This document shows, in pieces, positions 35,282 to 44,209 of a DNA stretch of 64,000 nucleotides; position 1 is the stretch's first letter; every line of letters begins with the position of its first letter. The notes under the pieces are model-generated. The model saw nothing but the letters and a program-made list of their open reading frames with translations. It was not told the origin of the DNA and did no database searches. The translations under genes were made by a program, and so were the position numbers. This DNA comes from Cohaesibacter celericrescens (GTDB lineage Bacteria; Pseudomonadota; Alphaproteobacteria; Rhizobiales; Cohaesibacteraceae): contig NZ_PKUQ01000031.1 of the NCBI RefSeq assembly GCF_002866925.1, positions 1-64,000 on the forward strand. Direction: 5' to 3'.

Positions 35282-36220
35282 ATGAAAATCGTTTTGGTCG
35301 AAGCCAATAGCGTGGATCGCCGCGCTATCAAATCCATGTTGGAAGAGCGCCGGGAAACCGTGTTTTCTTTTTCAAATGGTCAGGAAGCTTGGTCCTTCAT
35401 CCAAGACACTCCGGGCATCGACGTCATTATTACCTCTCTTAATGTGCAGGGCATGTCTGGTTTGGAGATTTGCTGGAACAGCCGCATTTTGGCTGAACAG
35501 CGCAAGGCGATGTATGTGATCGCAATTTCCAAGCAAGAAGAATCGGACATGCTGGTTGAAGCACTGGACAGCGGTGCTGACGATTATCTGCAAAAACCAT
35601 TGCATGAAGAAACGATGCTGGCGCGCCTCCGTGTTGCCGAACGCATGATCCGGTTGCAAAAACAACTGGTGCAGTTGGCAAATCACGATTCTATGACCGG
35701 TCTGTTTAATCGTCGAGCCTTTTTTGAAAAGGCAAATCAAAGACTCAACCAATGCGTTGGATGTAAAACCTTGAGCGCCATTATGTTCGACATCGATCAT
35801 TTTAAACGGGTCAATGACAATTTCGGCCATGATGCAGGCGACGAAGTGATCAAAACCGTAGCCAAGATTTCATCATTGGAAGGCAACTTGCTCTGTCGGC
35901 TTGGAGGCGAAGAGTTCGCACTCATTTTGGAAAATCACAGCCTTCTGTCTGCCGCGCGTGTGGCTGAACGCTTGCGAGCCACAATTGAACAAACGCCGAT
36001 AGTGGTGAATGGTCACAAAATTCAAATCACATCCAGCTTTGGTGTCGCCATTTGTCATAAGGGCGATAGCATAGATGATCTTCTCAAGCGATCAGATGTT
36101 GCGCTTTACCATTCCAAACATAATGGCCGCAATCGTGTATCAATTGAGCGTTTGGTCGTCCAAAGTCAAAATGAGACAGACGCATCCCAAATACACGCCA
36201 GACAAAAAAGCAGGGCCTGA
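35282..36220 (+). CDS. PleD-like diguanylate cyclase with a degenerate receiver
   Basis: 312-residue response-regulator/GGDEF protein. The receiver domain (residues 1-125) keeps the switch Lys (YLQKPLHEE) but has Ser52 where the phospho-accepting Asp should be (DVIITSLNVQGMSG), so it cannot be phosphorylated in the usual way. The GGDEF domain (about 135-300) is intact: NHDSMTGLFNRRAFF, MFDIDHFKRVNDNFGHDAGD and RLGGEEFALIL. The inhibitory RxxD site is absent (LEGN in its place). It should make cyclic di-GMP from GTP. GGGG before the ATG supports the start. The terminator stem begins inside its last codons. Confidence 0.9.
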   Translation: MKIVLVEANSVDRRAIKSMLEERRETVFSFSNGQEAWSFIQDTPGIDVIITSLNVQGMSGLEICWNSRILAEQRKAMYVIAISKQEESDMLVEALDSGADDYLQKPLHEETMLARLRVAERMIRLQKQLVQLANHDSMTGLFNRRAFFEKANQRLNQCVGCKTLSAIMFDIDHFKRVNDNFGHDAGDEVIKTVAKISSLEGNLLCRLGGEEFALILENHSLLSAARVAERLRATIEQTPIVVNGHKIQITSSFGVAICHKGDSIDDLLKRSDVALYHSKHNGRNRVSIERLVVQSQNETDASQIHARQKSRA

Positions 36221-36232
36221 GCCCCGCTTTTT
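36205..36232 (+). terminator. Rho-independent terminator overlapping the diguanylate cyclase stop codon
   Basis: AAAAAGCAGGGC (36205-36216) pairs with GCCCCGCTTTTT (36221-36232) with one mismatch. The four-base loop holds the TGA stop. The T run completes a standard terminator whose 5' arm is coding sequence. Confidence 0.85.
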
Positions 36233-36328
36233 ACATTGGTCGTCAAAATGGACCGCACCCTTTTCAGGCTAGCGATTTCCCTGCAGCTGCAGTTGCCAGA
36301 AACCCGAACATTGCCTTGCAAAAGTGCT

Positions 36329-38134
36329 CTAATTGTCCATTTTCAGTGCAGCAATGAAGGCTTCTTGCGGAATCTCCACCTTGCCGAACTGACGCATCTT
36401 TTTCTTACCTGCCTTCTGCTTGTCCAACAGCTTGCGCTTGCGTGTGGCATCACCACCGTAACACTTGGCCGTAACGTCCTTACGCATAGCTGAAATGGTC
36501 TCGCGTGCAATCACACGACCACCAAGTGCAGCCTGAATCGGGATCTTGAACATGTGACGCGGGATCAAATCCTTGAGCTTCTCACACATAGACCGACCAC
36601 GAACCTCAGCCTGAGACCGGTGTACAAGCATTGACAATGCATCCACAGGTTCATCATTGACGAGAACAGACATTTTAACCAGATCACCAGCGCGATAATC
36701 GGCAAGCTGATAATCAAAACTGGCGTATCCTTGGGTGATGGATTTCAAACGATCATAGAAATCGAAAACCACTTCGTTGAGCGGCAAGTCATATTGAACC
36801 ATGGCGCGCGATCCAACATAGGACAAGTCGGTTTGTATCCCGCGCCGTTCCTGACACAGCTTCAGGATCGGACCGAGATAGTCATCCGGCGTCATGATAG
36901 ATGCTTTGATCCAAGGTTCGCGGATTTCCTTGATTTTAACCACATCCGGCATGTCAGCAGGATTGTGCAATGTGATCTCGTCACCGTTGTTCATGCCCAT
37001 CTCATAGACCACACTTGGTGCCGTTGCGATCAATTCAAGATTGAACTCACGGCTCAGACGCTCCTGAATAATTTCCAGGTGCAACAAACCGAGAAAACCA
37101 CAACGAAAACCGAATCCGAGCGCGGCAGAGCTTTCCATTTCATAGGAGAAGCTAGCATCGTTCAAACGCAATTTTCCCATCGCAGCGCGCAGTTCATCAA
37201 AGTCGTTGGCATCAACAGGGAAGAGGCCGCAGAAAACCACGGGCTGGGCTGGGCGGAACCCTTCAAGGGGAGCATCACAGGGTTTGCGTTCATGCGTGAT
37301 GGTATCCCCCACCCGCGTGTCGGCCACTTCTTTGATTGAAGCGATCAGGAAGCCGATTTCGCCAGGCTCAAGGGTTTGTCTGTCGATCATTTTGGGTGTG
37401 AATGTACCCAGGCGGTCAACATCGTAGGTGGCTTTGGTGCCAATCATACGGATCTTGTCACCCTTTTTCAGCACCCCATCCATGATACGGACGATAACAA
37501 CAACGCCGAGATAGACATCATAATAACTGTCAACCAGCATCGCCTTCAACGGCGCCTCAAAATCTCCCTGCGGCGGAGGAAGGCGTTTAACAATGGCTTC
37601 CAATATGTCTTTGATGCCGATGCCCGATTTCGCGCTGGCCTCAATGGCGTCAGAAGCGTCAATGCCGATGACATCTTCAATCTGCTCGCGCACGCGATCC
37701 GGTTCGGCTGCGGGCAAGTCAATCTTGTTGAGGACCGGAACAATTTCATGATCTCTGTCAAGCGCCTGATACACGTTCGCGAGGGTCTGGGCCTCCACTC
37801 CTTGCGAAGCGTCAACGATCAGCAGCGAGCCTTCACAAGCAGCAAGCGAACGGGATACCTCATAGGCAAAATCGACGTGCCCAGGAGTATCCATCAAGTT
37901 GAGTGTATAAGTCTCGCCATCATCCGCAGGATACTGCAATGAGACAGTCTGCGCCTTGATGGTGATACCACGCTCTTTCTCGATATCCATACTATCGAGC
38001 ACTTGCTCGGACATTTCGCGATCGCTCAAGCCCCCGGTGAATTGTATCAACCGATCGGCGAGCGTGGACTTCCCATGATCGATATGAGCGATGATGGAAA
38101 AGTTGCGGATTTTATCAAATGCATGTTTGGTCAT
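36329..38134 (-). CDS. lepA: Elongation factor 4 (LepA)
   Basis: 601-residue translational GTPase that acts on ribosomes. G motifs: AHIDHGKST near residue 16, DTPGHVDF and NKIDLPAA; the LepA-specific C-terminus is present ([21 protein letters not shown]). The start at 38134 gives the family's normal N-terminus ([20 protein letters not shown]); an upstream in-frame codon would add 19 unrelated residues. It stands as a single gene, convergent with the diguanylate cyclase gene. Confidence 0.97.
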   Translation of the reverse strand: MTKHAFDKIRNFSIIAHIDHGKSTLADRLIQFTGGLSDREMSEQVLDSMDIEKERGITIKAQTVSLQYPADDGETYTLNLMDTPGHVDFAYEVSRSLAACEGSLLIVDASQGVEAQTLANVYQALDRDHEIVPVLNKIDLPAAEPDRVREQIEDVIGIDASDAIEASAKSGIGIKDILEAIVKRLPPPQGDFEAPLKAMLVDSYYDVYLGVVVIVRIMDGVLKKGDKIRMIGTKATYDVDRLGTFTPKMIDRQTLEPGEIGFLIASIKEVADTRVGDTITHERKPCDAPLEGFRPAQPVVFCGLFPVDANDFDELRAAMGKLRLNDASFSYEMESSAALGFGFRCGFLGLLHLEIIQERLSREFNLELIATAPSVVYEMGMNNGDEITLHNPADMPDVVKIKEIREPWIKASIMTPDDYLGPILKLCQERRGIQTDLSYVGSRAMVQYDLPLNEVVFDFYDRLKSITQGYASFDYQLADYRAGDLVKMSVLVNDEPVDALSMLVHRSQAEVRGRSMCEKLKDLIPRHMFKIPIQAALGGRVIARETISAMRKDVTAKCYGGDATRKRKLLDKQKAGKKKMRQFGKVEIPQEAFIAALKMDN

Positions 38135-38222
38135 GGCGCGCTTATACCCTTGCTGTCTCAAACAAAGAAGAGACTTTGTCGCCTTTCTCATGTCAGGCGG
38201 GAAAAATCCAGTCAGAAATGCA

Positions 38223-38248
38223 AAACCCGGCCTTTTCAGACCGGGTTT
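38223..38248 (-). terminator. Terminator after the orphan TRAP binding-protein gene
   Basis: AAACCCGG (38223-38230) and CCGGGTTT (38241-38248) form a stem with a ten-base loop, about 50 bases past the stop codon at 38301, followed by a weak T-rich end on the minus strand. Confidence 0.65.
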
Positions 38249-38300
38249 CTACAGATTCTAACGTTCGGCAGCGTCTTGCGACCCAAATTAGCGATTCGGG

Positions 38301-39404
38301 CTAAAGCTCAAGCGCCATTTTGCGAGTCCGCAGGGCTTCCCACTCGGACTGCATGACATAGCGCGAAGAAATCTCACGGAAATCGACAAAACTTTTGTAA
38401 ATTTCGCCCGCGAGCGGCGTTTTGTCTGCAATTTCTTTAACAACGACAGCTGATTCTCTGGCAAGAGCCATGGTCATATCATCCGGCAGACTGCGAACGG
38501 TTACGCCTTCCTTCTCCATCAATGGACCAAGCGAAGCAGCATTGTTGTAAGCAAAGTCCGCCATGGTCTCAAAGGAAGTTGCCTGAGCCGCAGCTTTAAC
38601 AATTGCCTGCAGGTCTTCGGGCAAAGCCATCAGTTTTTCGGTGTTGACGATCACCTCCAACGCAGCGCCCAATTCATGAAAGGCGGGCATGTAATAATTG
38701 CCAACAACTTTGTAGAGACCAAAGGCGAGATCATTCCAAGGACCGACCCATTCCGCAGCATCAATGGTGCCCGATTGCAAGGCAGCGAAAATATCCGTTG
38801 GTGGCAGCATGACAACAGAGGCCCCCAAACGGCGCAACACTTCTCCACCAAGTCCGGCTATTCGCATTTTCAGGCCCTTGAAATCTTCCAGAGTTGTGAG
38901 CTCTTTGGCAAACCAGCCACCGGCCTGTGTGCCAGAAGATCCTGCGTAGAATGGGGTGACACCAAAGGGCTCATAAGCTTTTTCCCAAAGCGCTTGTCCG
39001 CCACCAAACCGCAACCACGCTGCATGTTCGATCTGGGTCAGTCCAAAGGGCACACCGGTGAAGAAATGGAAGGCCTGATCTTTGCCTTGCCAATAATAGG
39101 GCGTGGCATGACCGATTTCGGCAGCACCGCTGGCAACAGCATCAAAGACTTCAAGTGGCGGCACCAACTCGCCTGCACCAAACACCTTGATGCGCAGGCG
39201 GCCGCCTGACATTTGTGTCACGCGCTCGGCAAAGCGAACGCCATTGATACCAACGCCCGGCACCTGCTTGGGCCAAGACATTGGCATTTTCCAAACGATG
39301 GTTTCATCGGCTTTGACAATTGCTGGACTTGCCAAGCTAACGGCTCCACCCGCAGCCAGCCCGGTCAACACCGAGCGGCGATCTACTGATCCAGTTTTCC
39401 GCAT
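38301..39404 (-). CDS. TRAP transporter substrate-binding protein, TakP-like, Tat-exported
   Basis: 367-residue periplasmic binding protein. A Tat-type signal (VDRRSVLTGLAAGGAVSLAS) precedes a DctP fold of the long branch that includes the keto-acid-binding TakP. Typical blocks are VFGAGELVPPLEVFDAVASG, YYWQGKDQAFHFFTGVPFG, GLKMRIAGLGGEVLRRLG and GTIDAAEWVGPWND. The ligand is probably a 2-oxo acid or other carboxylate, bound via the Arg in KMRIAG. No DctQ/DctM genes are adjacent, so it must use membrane subunits encoded elsewhere. An Lrp-type regulator is divergent, 305 bases away. Confidence 0.9.
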   Translation of the reverse strand: MRKTGSVDRRSVLTGLAAGGAVSLASPAIVKADETIVWKMPMSWPKQVPGVGINGVRFAERVTQMSGGRLRIKVFGAGELVPPLEVFDAVASGAAEIGHATPYYWQGKDQAFHFFTGVPFGLTQIEHAAWLRFGGGQALWEKAYEPFGVTPFYAGSSGTQAGGWFAKELTTLEDFKGLKMRIAGLGGEVLRRLGASVVMLPPTDIFAALQSGTIDAAEWVGPWNDLAFGLYKVVGNYYMPAFHELGAALEVIVNTEKLMALPEDLQAIVKAAAQATSFETMADFAYNNAASLGPLMEKEGVTVRSLPDDMTMALARESAVVVKEIADKTPLAGEIYKSFVDFREISSRYVMQSEWEALRTRKMALEL

Positions 39405-39709
39405 TCGAATAATCCTCTGACTGTGAAATAGCGATTTTAGTTATCTTGGTCGGCATGCTCGCATGCCCAATAAACCGGCGCAATAGGTCGAATGTGCCAG
39501 TCCAGGACCACCTCCCATGAGCATGGTCGATTGGAGAATTCTGATAGCAGGTTTTAGCCAACCAGTCCCCAAGAATAGATAGAATACCCTATTTTATGCG
39601 CCAGATAACTGATTTGAATTTACTTGCAAAACACCTCATATTCTGCAAAAACGCTATCGTTCACACTATTTTATTTCGTAATTTGCCCATTTAACAGGGG
39701 ATCAAGACT
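39405..39709. promoter_or_regulatory. Divergent promoter region, TRAP binding protein / Lrp
   Basis: 305 gene-free bases, AT-rich toward the Lrp gene. Two TGCAAAA copies (around 39625 and 39645) lie about 20 bases apart and could be Lrp half-sites, but this is weak. No open frame or RNA was seen. Confidence 0.35.
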
Positions 39710-40201
39710 TTGCCGCGGAAAAGCTCCAAACTAGATCGGATAGATTTGCGCATTCTTGATGAGCTGCAAAAAGATGCGCGCATCACCAATAAAGCCTTAT
39801 CTGAAAAAGTTGGTCTGTCGCCAAGTCCCTGTCTACAACGGGTCAAGCGACTTGAAGATATTGGACTGATTGGCGGCTATCTTGGCCTGATCAATCTCGA
39901 AGCCCTGTGTCGCCATGTCACCGTTATGGCCACCATCACCATTCGCGATCATGACCACTCCATTTTTTCCACCTTTGAGAGCGCAATCGCGACATTGCCA
40001 GATGTAGTGGAGTGCCTGAAGCTGAGCGGATCCTTTGATTATCTGGTTCGGTTTGTTTGTACAGATATCCAACGCTATCATGCGGTTACAGAAGATCTTT
40101 TGGTTCAGGTGGGCGGCAAAATGCAAATCGCCAGCCATGTTGTCTTGGACCAAACCAAACAATATCGCGGTGTTGCGCTTGAAGAACTGATGCACGGTTG
40201 A
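39710..40201 (+). CDS. Lrp/AsnC-family transcriptional regulator
   Basis: 163-residue regulator with an N-terminal AsnC helix-turn-helix (LDRIDLRILDELQKDARITN, LSEKVGLSPSPCLQRVKRLE) and a C-terminal RAM ligand domain (VVECLKLSGSFDYLVRF). The start is TTG, preceded by AGGGG at an eight-base spacing, with no ATG upstream in frame. It is divergent from the TakP-like binding-protein gene and probably controls it in response to an amino or keto acid. Confidence 0.92.
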   Translation: MPRKSSKLDRIDLRILDELQKDARITNKALSEKVGLSPSPCLQRVKRLEDIGLIGGYLGLINLEALCRHVTVMATITIRDHDHSIFSTFESAIATLPDVVECLKLSGSFDYLVRFVCTDIQRYHAVTEDLLVQVGGKMQIASHVVLDQTKQYRGVALEELMHG

Positions 40202-40326
40202 TCAAACCGGTGGATTGCTAGCTCTGCCTTGCCCACAGCTTCATACGATCTACTACTTATATTGCAAAATATAGAAAGTCGCTTTAGTTATATTCCTGTA
40301 TTCTGGGGTCAAGTTTTTGAGCGATT

Positions 40327-40340
40327 TTGATTTCGGTCAA
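40327..40340. promoter_or_regulatory. FNR/FixK-type box upstream of feoA
   Basis: TTGAT-TTCG-GTCAA matches the TTGA-N6-TCAA consensus of FNR/FixK/FnrL regulators at every conserved position. It lies 120 bases before the feoA start, consistent with low-oxygen activation of ferrous iron uptake. A separate palindrome TATATT-GCAA-AATATA lies at 40258-40273. Confidence 0.6.
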
Positions 40341-40459
40341 TCTCAGGGCGATCAAAATGCGGTAGGTGATATTGCAAGTCATTCTCATTAATTCGAACAT
40401 CTGCCGATGGGGCCAGCCACGACAGACCGTCCGATCCACCTTCGTTACGGAGTTTAAAC

Positions 40460-40699
40460 ATGATTGCCACCTTGCGTGATATGAATGTTGGAGATCGAGG
40501 TCGCATTACCCGGTTGGACATCGCCAATCGGGCTTTCAAACAACAATTGCTGGCCATGGGCCTGACACGAGGTGCAGAGTTCACGGTTCTGCGTATTGCC
40601 CCGCTTGGCGACCCTGTCGAGATAACGGTCCGTGGATGCGCCCTGTCATTGCGCAAGTCCGATGCTTCTGGTGTCGGGATTGAAGCTGCTGACCACTAG
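40460..40699 (+). CDS. feoA: Ferrous iron transport protein A
   Basis: 79-residue SH3-like cytoplasmic accessory protein of the Feo ferrous iron importer. Family pattern: LRDMNVGDRGRITRL, then LLAMGLTRGAEFTVLRIAPLGDPVEITVRG and a final hydrophobic strand. ACGGAG precedes the ATG. It is first of the feoA-feoB-feoC operon and lies downstream of an FNR/FixK-type box, pointing to expression when oxygen is low and Fe(II) is available. Confidence 0.93.
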   Translation: MIATLRDMNVGDRGRITRLDIANRAFKQQLLAMGLTRGAEFTVLRIAPLGDPVEITVRGCALSLRKSDASGVGIEAADH

Positions 40700-40798
40700 G
40701 GTCTGAAGCGCTTCTCGCGTTCTACTTGTGTCTTTTTTGCTCCCAGATTTGTTGGTCAGCGCGCTTTGGCGCCCTGCAACACTGTGAATTGGTTTCTC

Positions 40799-43135
40799 AT
40801 GGCTGAATTTCGTCTCGCCTTTGCAGGCAACCCCAATTGTGGCAAGACCACACTCTTCAACGCCCTTACAGGGTCCCGGCAACGGGTGGGCAATTGGCCC
40901 GGTGTCACCATCGACCGTAAGGAAGGCAACTTCGAGTATCGCGGGCAATCCTTCGTCATTGTGGACTTGCCTGGCACCTATTCCATGGATACCGGTTATA
41001 GCAGCGGGCTTGATGAGGCCATCGCGCGGGACTATATCCTGTCAGGCTCTTCCGATCTGGTGGTCAATGTTGTGGATGCGACCAATCTGGAACGCAACCT
41101 TTTCCTTACGACACAATTGATCGACATGCGGGTGCCGATGGTGGTGGCACTGACCAAAATGGACAGCGCACGCAGACAGGGCATGGAGATTGACATTGAT
41201 CTTCTGTCTAAAGTCTTGCAGATACCGGTAATCCCCCTTTGCCCAAGAGATACCAACAGCCTAACCTTGTTCTCAGAGAAGATCTGTCAAGCCAGTCAAA
41301 ACCCAAGCGTCAGTGCTGTATCTATTGCGTATGCCCCTGCTATCGAGGCAGCATTGCCCGCGTTGGTGGAACAAGTCACACCAGATGCGGCCCAGCATTG
41401 GGTTGATCCGCGCTGGTTGGCTGTCAAATCTCTGGGGGGGGACAGCAAGGCTTTGTCATTTCTAGACAAAGACTCGCGCGCGGCTGTTGATGCTATTCTG
41501 ATCCATCTTGAGCAAGAAAGCGGTGAAGATGCTGATCTCTTGATCGCTGACGGTCGTTATGGTTTTGCCAACAGTTTGGCCCGAGATGTAATCCGTCATG
41601 TCGGGCGGCTATCCAAAAGCTGGACAGAACGCATCGATGCTGTGATCCTGAACCGCATTTTTGGTATTCCGATTTTTCTGCTCATTATGTATTTGATGTT
41701 CCTGTTGACGATCAATTTTGCCGGCGCCTTTATTGATTTTTTCGACATTGCCGCGGGCACCGTGCTGGTTGATGGCCCTGCCCATTGGCTGGCTCAATGG
41801 GGGGCTCCGGATTGGGTGATCGCCATGCTGCCAAACGGCATCGGCGTCGGCATTCAAACGGTTGCAACGTTCATTCCCGTGGTCGGCTTCTTGTTTTTGT
41901 TCCTGACTTGCTTGGAAGACAGCGGCTATATGGCACGCGCAGCTTTTGTGGTTGACCGTGCGATGTGTTCCATTGGCCTGCCTGGTAAGAGCTTTGTGCC
42001 CATGCTGCTGGGCTTTGGCTGCACCGTGCCTGCCATTATGGCGACACGCACGCTGGACAGCCGCCGGGACCGGATTGTCACCGCGATGATGTCACCCTTT
42101 ATGTCGTGCGGTGCTCGTCTGCCAGTCTATGCGCTGTTTGCTGCAGCATTCTTTGCGAACGGCGGACAAAATTTGGTGTTCTTGCTTTATATCATTGGCA
42201 TATTGTTTGCGATCTTCACCGGACTGGTTCTCAAAAATACTATTTTTGGTGGCAAAGCCCAGCCCTTTGTCATGGAGTTACCGCACTACCATATGCCGAA
42301 CATGGGCTCTGCCCTTATCCGAACATGGGACCGTCTGAAACAATTCTGCCTTGAAGCGGGCCAACTGATCGTGATTGTGGTTTTTTGCCTCAGCTTTCTC
42401 AATTCCATCAGTCCTGATGGCAGTTTTGGCCACGAAGACAGTGAGCATTCTGTGTTGGCTGAGATCGGCAAGAGCCTCACACCGGTGGTGGAACCAATGG
42501 GTATATCAAGGGACAACTGGCCTGCAACAGTGGGCCTATTCACCGGAATCTTTGCCAAAGAAGCCGTGGTTGGTACACTTAACGCGCTTTACAGCCAGAT
42601 TGACGCCAAGCTGGATGATGGCGAAGAAGATGCCGGTTTCAGCTTACTGGGTGGCCTGTCTGACGCGGTATCAACCATTCCTGCCAATTTGAAAGACATG
42701 GTGGGCAATCTCGCCGATCCATTGGGCTTGGACATCGGTGATATCTCCAGCGTAGAAGCAGCTGCGGCTGAGCAGGACGTCGACAATCGAACGTTTGCCG
42801 CGATGGTTTCGCGCTTTGACGGTAAGGTGGGTGCCTTTGCCTATCTGCTTATTATCCTTCTTTACACCCCGTGCGTCGCGGCGACTGCGGCGTTGTTCCG
42901 AGAGGTAGGGCGACAATGGGCCCTGTTCGCCATTGGTTGGACAACAATGCTGGGTTATTGTTCAGCGGTGATGGCTTATCAGATCGGTACTTTTTCTCGC
43001 AACCCTACCGGTGCAACCATCTGGATCGGATCTATACTGGCACTTGTGGTTCTGGTGATCGGTGTCATGCGCTTCATTGGGCGGCATCCTGATCGCAAGA
43101 ATGGCTCAAAACCAGTGCTGGAGGCAAGTTTATGA
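40799..43135 (+). CDS. feoB: Ferrous iron transport protein B
   Basis: 778-residue inner-membrane Fe(II) transporter. The N-terminal G domain has G1 GNPNCGKTT (about residue 11), the switch region NWPGVTIDRKEG, G3 VDLPGTYS and G4 LTKMD. The membrane domain holds two Gate motifs with Cys in LLGFGCTVPAIMATRTLDS and LYTPCVAATAALFRE. The ATG at 40799 gives the usual start right before the G1 loop; the ribosome site is weak. It ends in an ATGA overlap with feoC. Confidence 0.96.
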   Translation: MAEFRLAFAGNPNCGKTTLFNALTGSRQRVGNWPGVTIDRKEGNFEYRGQSFVIVDLPGTYSMDTGYSSGLDEAIARDYILSGSSDLVVNVVDATNLERNLFLTTQLIDMRVPMVVALTKMDSARRQGMEIDIDLLSKVLQIPVIPLCPRDTNSLTLFSEKICQASQNPSVSAVSIAYAPAIEAALPALVEQVTPDAAQHWVDPRWLAVKSLGGDSKALSFLDKDSRAAVDAILIHLEQESGEDADLLIADGRYGFANSLARDVIRHVGRLSKSWTERIDAVILNRIFGIPIFLLIMYLMFLLTINFAGAFIDFFDIAAGTVLVDGPAHWLAQWGAPDWVIAMLPNGIGVGIQTVATFIPVVGFLFLFLTCLEDSGYMARAAFVVDRAMCSIGLPGKSFVPMLLGFGCTVPAIMATRTLDSRRDRIVTAMMSPFMSCGARLPVYALFAAAFFANGGQNLVFLLYIIGILFAIFTGLVLKNTIFGGKAQPFVMELPHYHMPNMGSALIRTWDRLKQFCLEAGQLIVIVVFCLSFLNSISPDGSFGHEDSEHSVLAEIGKSLTPVVEPMGISRDNWPATVGLFTGIFAKEAVVGTLNALYSQIDAKLDDGEEDAGFSLLGGLSDAVSTIPANLKDMVGNLADPLGLDIGDISSVEAAAAEQDVDNRTFAAMVSRFDGKVGAFAYLLIILLYTPCVAATAALFREVGRQWALFAIGWTTMLGYCSAVMAYQIGTFSRNPTGATIWIGSILALVVLVIGVMRFIGRHPDRKNGSKPVLEASL

Positions 43136-43368
43136 TTTTGTCTCAAATCAACAACTACTTGGCCGAGCATGGCCAAGTGAATACTTCGGACATTGCGCTG
43201 CATTTCGGGGTTGCCCCCGACGCGCTAAAAGGCATGTTGGAATTGCTGGAAGCCAAAGGTCGGGTGCGGGCCATACCTGCGGACACCCCGGCATGCGGCA
43301 GTGGCTGCCGTGGTTGTGCAGTCGCAAACTGCGGACCTCAGATGTGGGAAACTCTCGCCAGAAAGTGA
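43132..43368 (+). CDS. feoC: FeoC-like iron transport regulator
   Basis: 78-residue winged-helix protein (ILSQINNYLAEHGQVNTSDI, ALHFGVAPDALKGMLELLEA) with four Cys in CGSGCRGCAVANC, the FeoC arrangement that can hold an Fe-S cluster sensitive to oxygen. It starts within the feoB stop (ATGA) and so is translationally coupled. It probably regulates or protects FeoB stability. It is last in the feoABC operon. Confidence 0.88.
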   Translation: MILSQINNYLAEHGQVNTSDIALHFGVAPDALKGMLELLEAKGRVRAIPADTPACGSGCRGCAVANCGPQMWETLARK

Positions 43369-43409
43369 GAAACTCCCTCATCCACTCGCTCAGCTAAAGG
43401 CCCCGTCTG

Positions 43410-44078
43410 TCAAAGAAACTCAGGTCGAACCGGTTTGCCGCTGTGCCAATCCAGCACTTTGAGTTGAGGCCAGAGCTGGCTCATGCGCTTGGCTTTTTGG
43501 CCATAATGGGTTTGGTTGCTCGGCAGTTTGGTGCTGGGCCGGATAGTCAGCGAAAAAATGTCGGCCAGCCCGAAGGGCGCCGCGATGGAAATCTCACCAT
43601 TGTGTTCTAGACGCACCGCCACCGCATGGGTGGTGCACATGTAATTTTCCAAGCTTTCGTCCGTGCAGGACAGCTTGGGATAGGCTCCACCGAAACGATC
43701 CGGGTACCATAAATGTACACGTGCCTGATTGCGCACTTCGATGCGATCGCACCAATCAGGCAATGCAGTCGCCGCTTGTTTGATGACAGCGTCTTCCGCC
43801 TCATAGGAGAGATCGGATGCATCGAAATAGGCGACGTCATAATCCTTGATACCATACCCCTGTGGCTGGCCGGTTAGGACGTTCCAGACGGTTTGGTATA
43901 TTGCGCCCGAGACCAATCGCCAGTCGGGGAAATCAAGAGTGCGCAAACCGCTGAGTAGCGCCATCAACTGATCGTCTTGACGAATGATGTGCATGAGCGC
44001 ATCACGGCGGTCCTGTTCATCCAGCGCAGTGTCTTCTGGCTTATGTTTGAACAAGTGAGAACTTTCCTTCACGCGCAT
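43410..44078 (-). CDS. Nucleotidyltransferase family protein (DUF925)
   Basis: 222-residue conserved bacterial protein of the YfbR-unrelated DUF925 nucleotidyltransferase family. Family blocks: RLVSGAIYQTVWNVLTGQPQGYGIKDYDVAYFD split around the GIKDYDV motif (likely metal-binding Asp residues), EVRNQARVHLWYPDRFG and AAPFGLADIFSLTIRP. The cellular substrate is unknown. The ATG at 44078 has GGAG close ahead; a TTG five codons earlier is an alternative. It is convergent with feoABC. Confidence 0.82.
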   Translation of the reverse strand: MRVKESSHLFKHKPEDTALDEQDRRDALMHIIRQDDQLMALLSGLRTLDFPDWRLVSGAIYQTVWNVLTGQPQGYGIKDYDVAYFDASDLSYEAEDAVIKQAATALPDWCDRIEVRNQARVHLWYPDRFGGAYPKLSCTDESLENYMCTTHAVAVRLEHNGEISIAAPFGLADIFSLTIRPSTKLPSNQTHYGQKAKRMSQLWPQLKVLDWHSGKPVRPEFL

Positions 44079-44209
44079 TTCTCCGATTGGCAAGCTTCAG
44101 CGTCGACGATTCGGCTGTCATGGTAAAGGTAAGGCCGGTGTTTGAACAAAAAGGCGAAGCCACCCGATTTGGGAGCCCCGCCTTTTTTAACTTACAACGG
44201 TGATTACGC

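Noticed and set aside
40258..40273. Fur or Irr box before feoA
   Set aside because: The palindrome TATATT-GCAA-AATATA is present but does not fit the Fur, Irr or RirA consensus; only the FNR/FixK box was kept as a likely regulator site.
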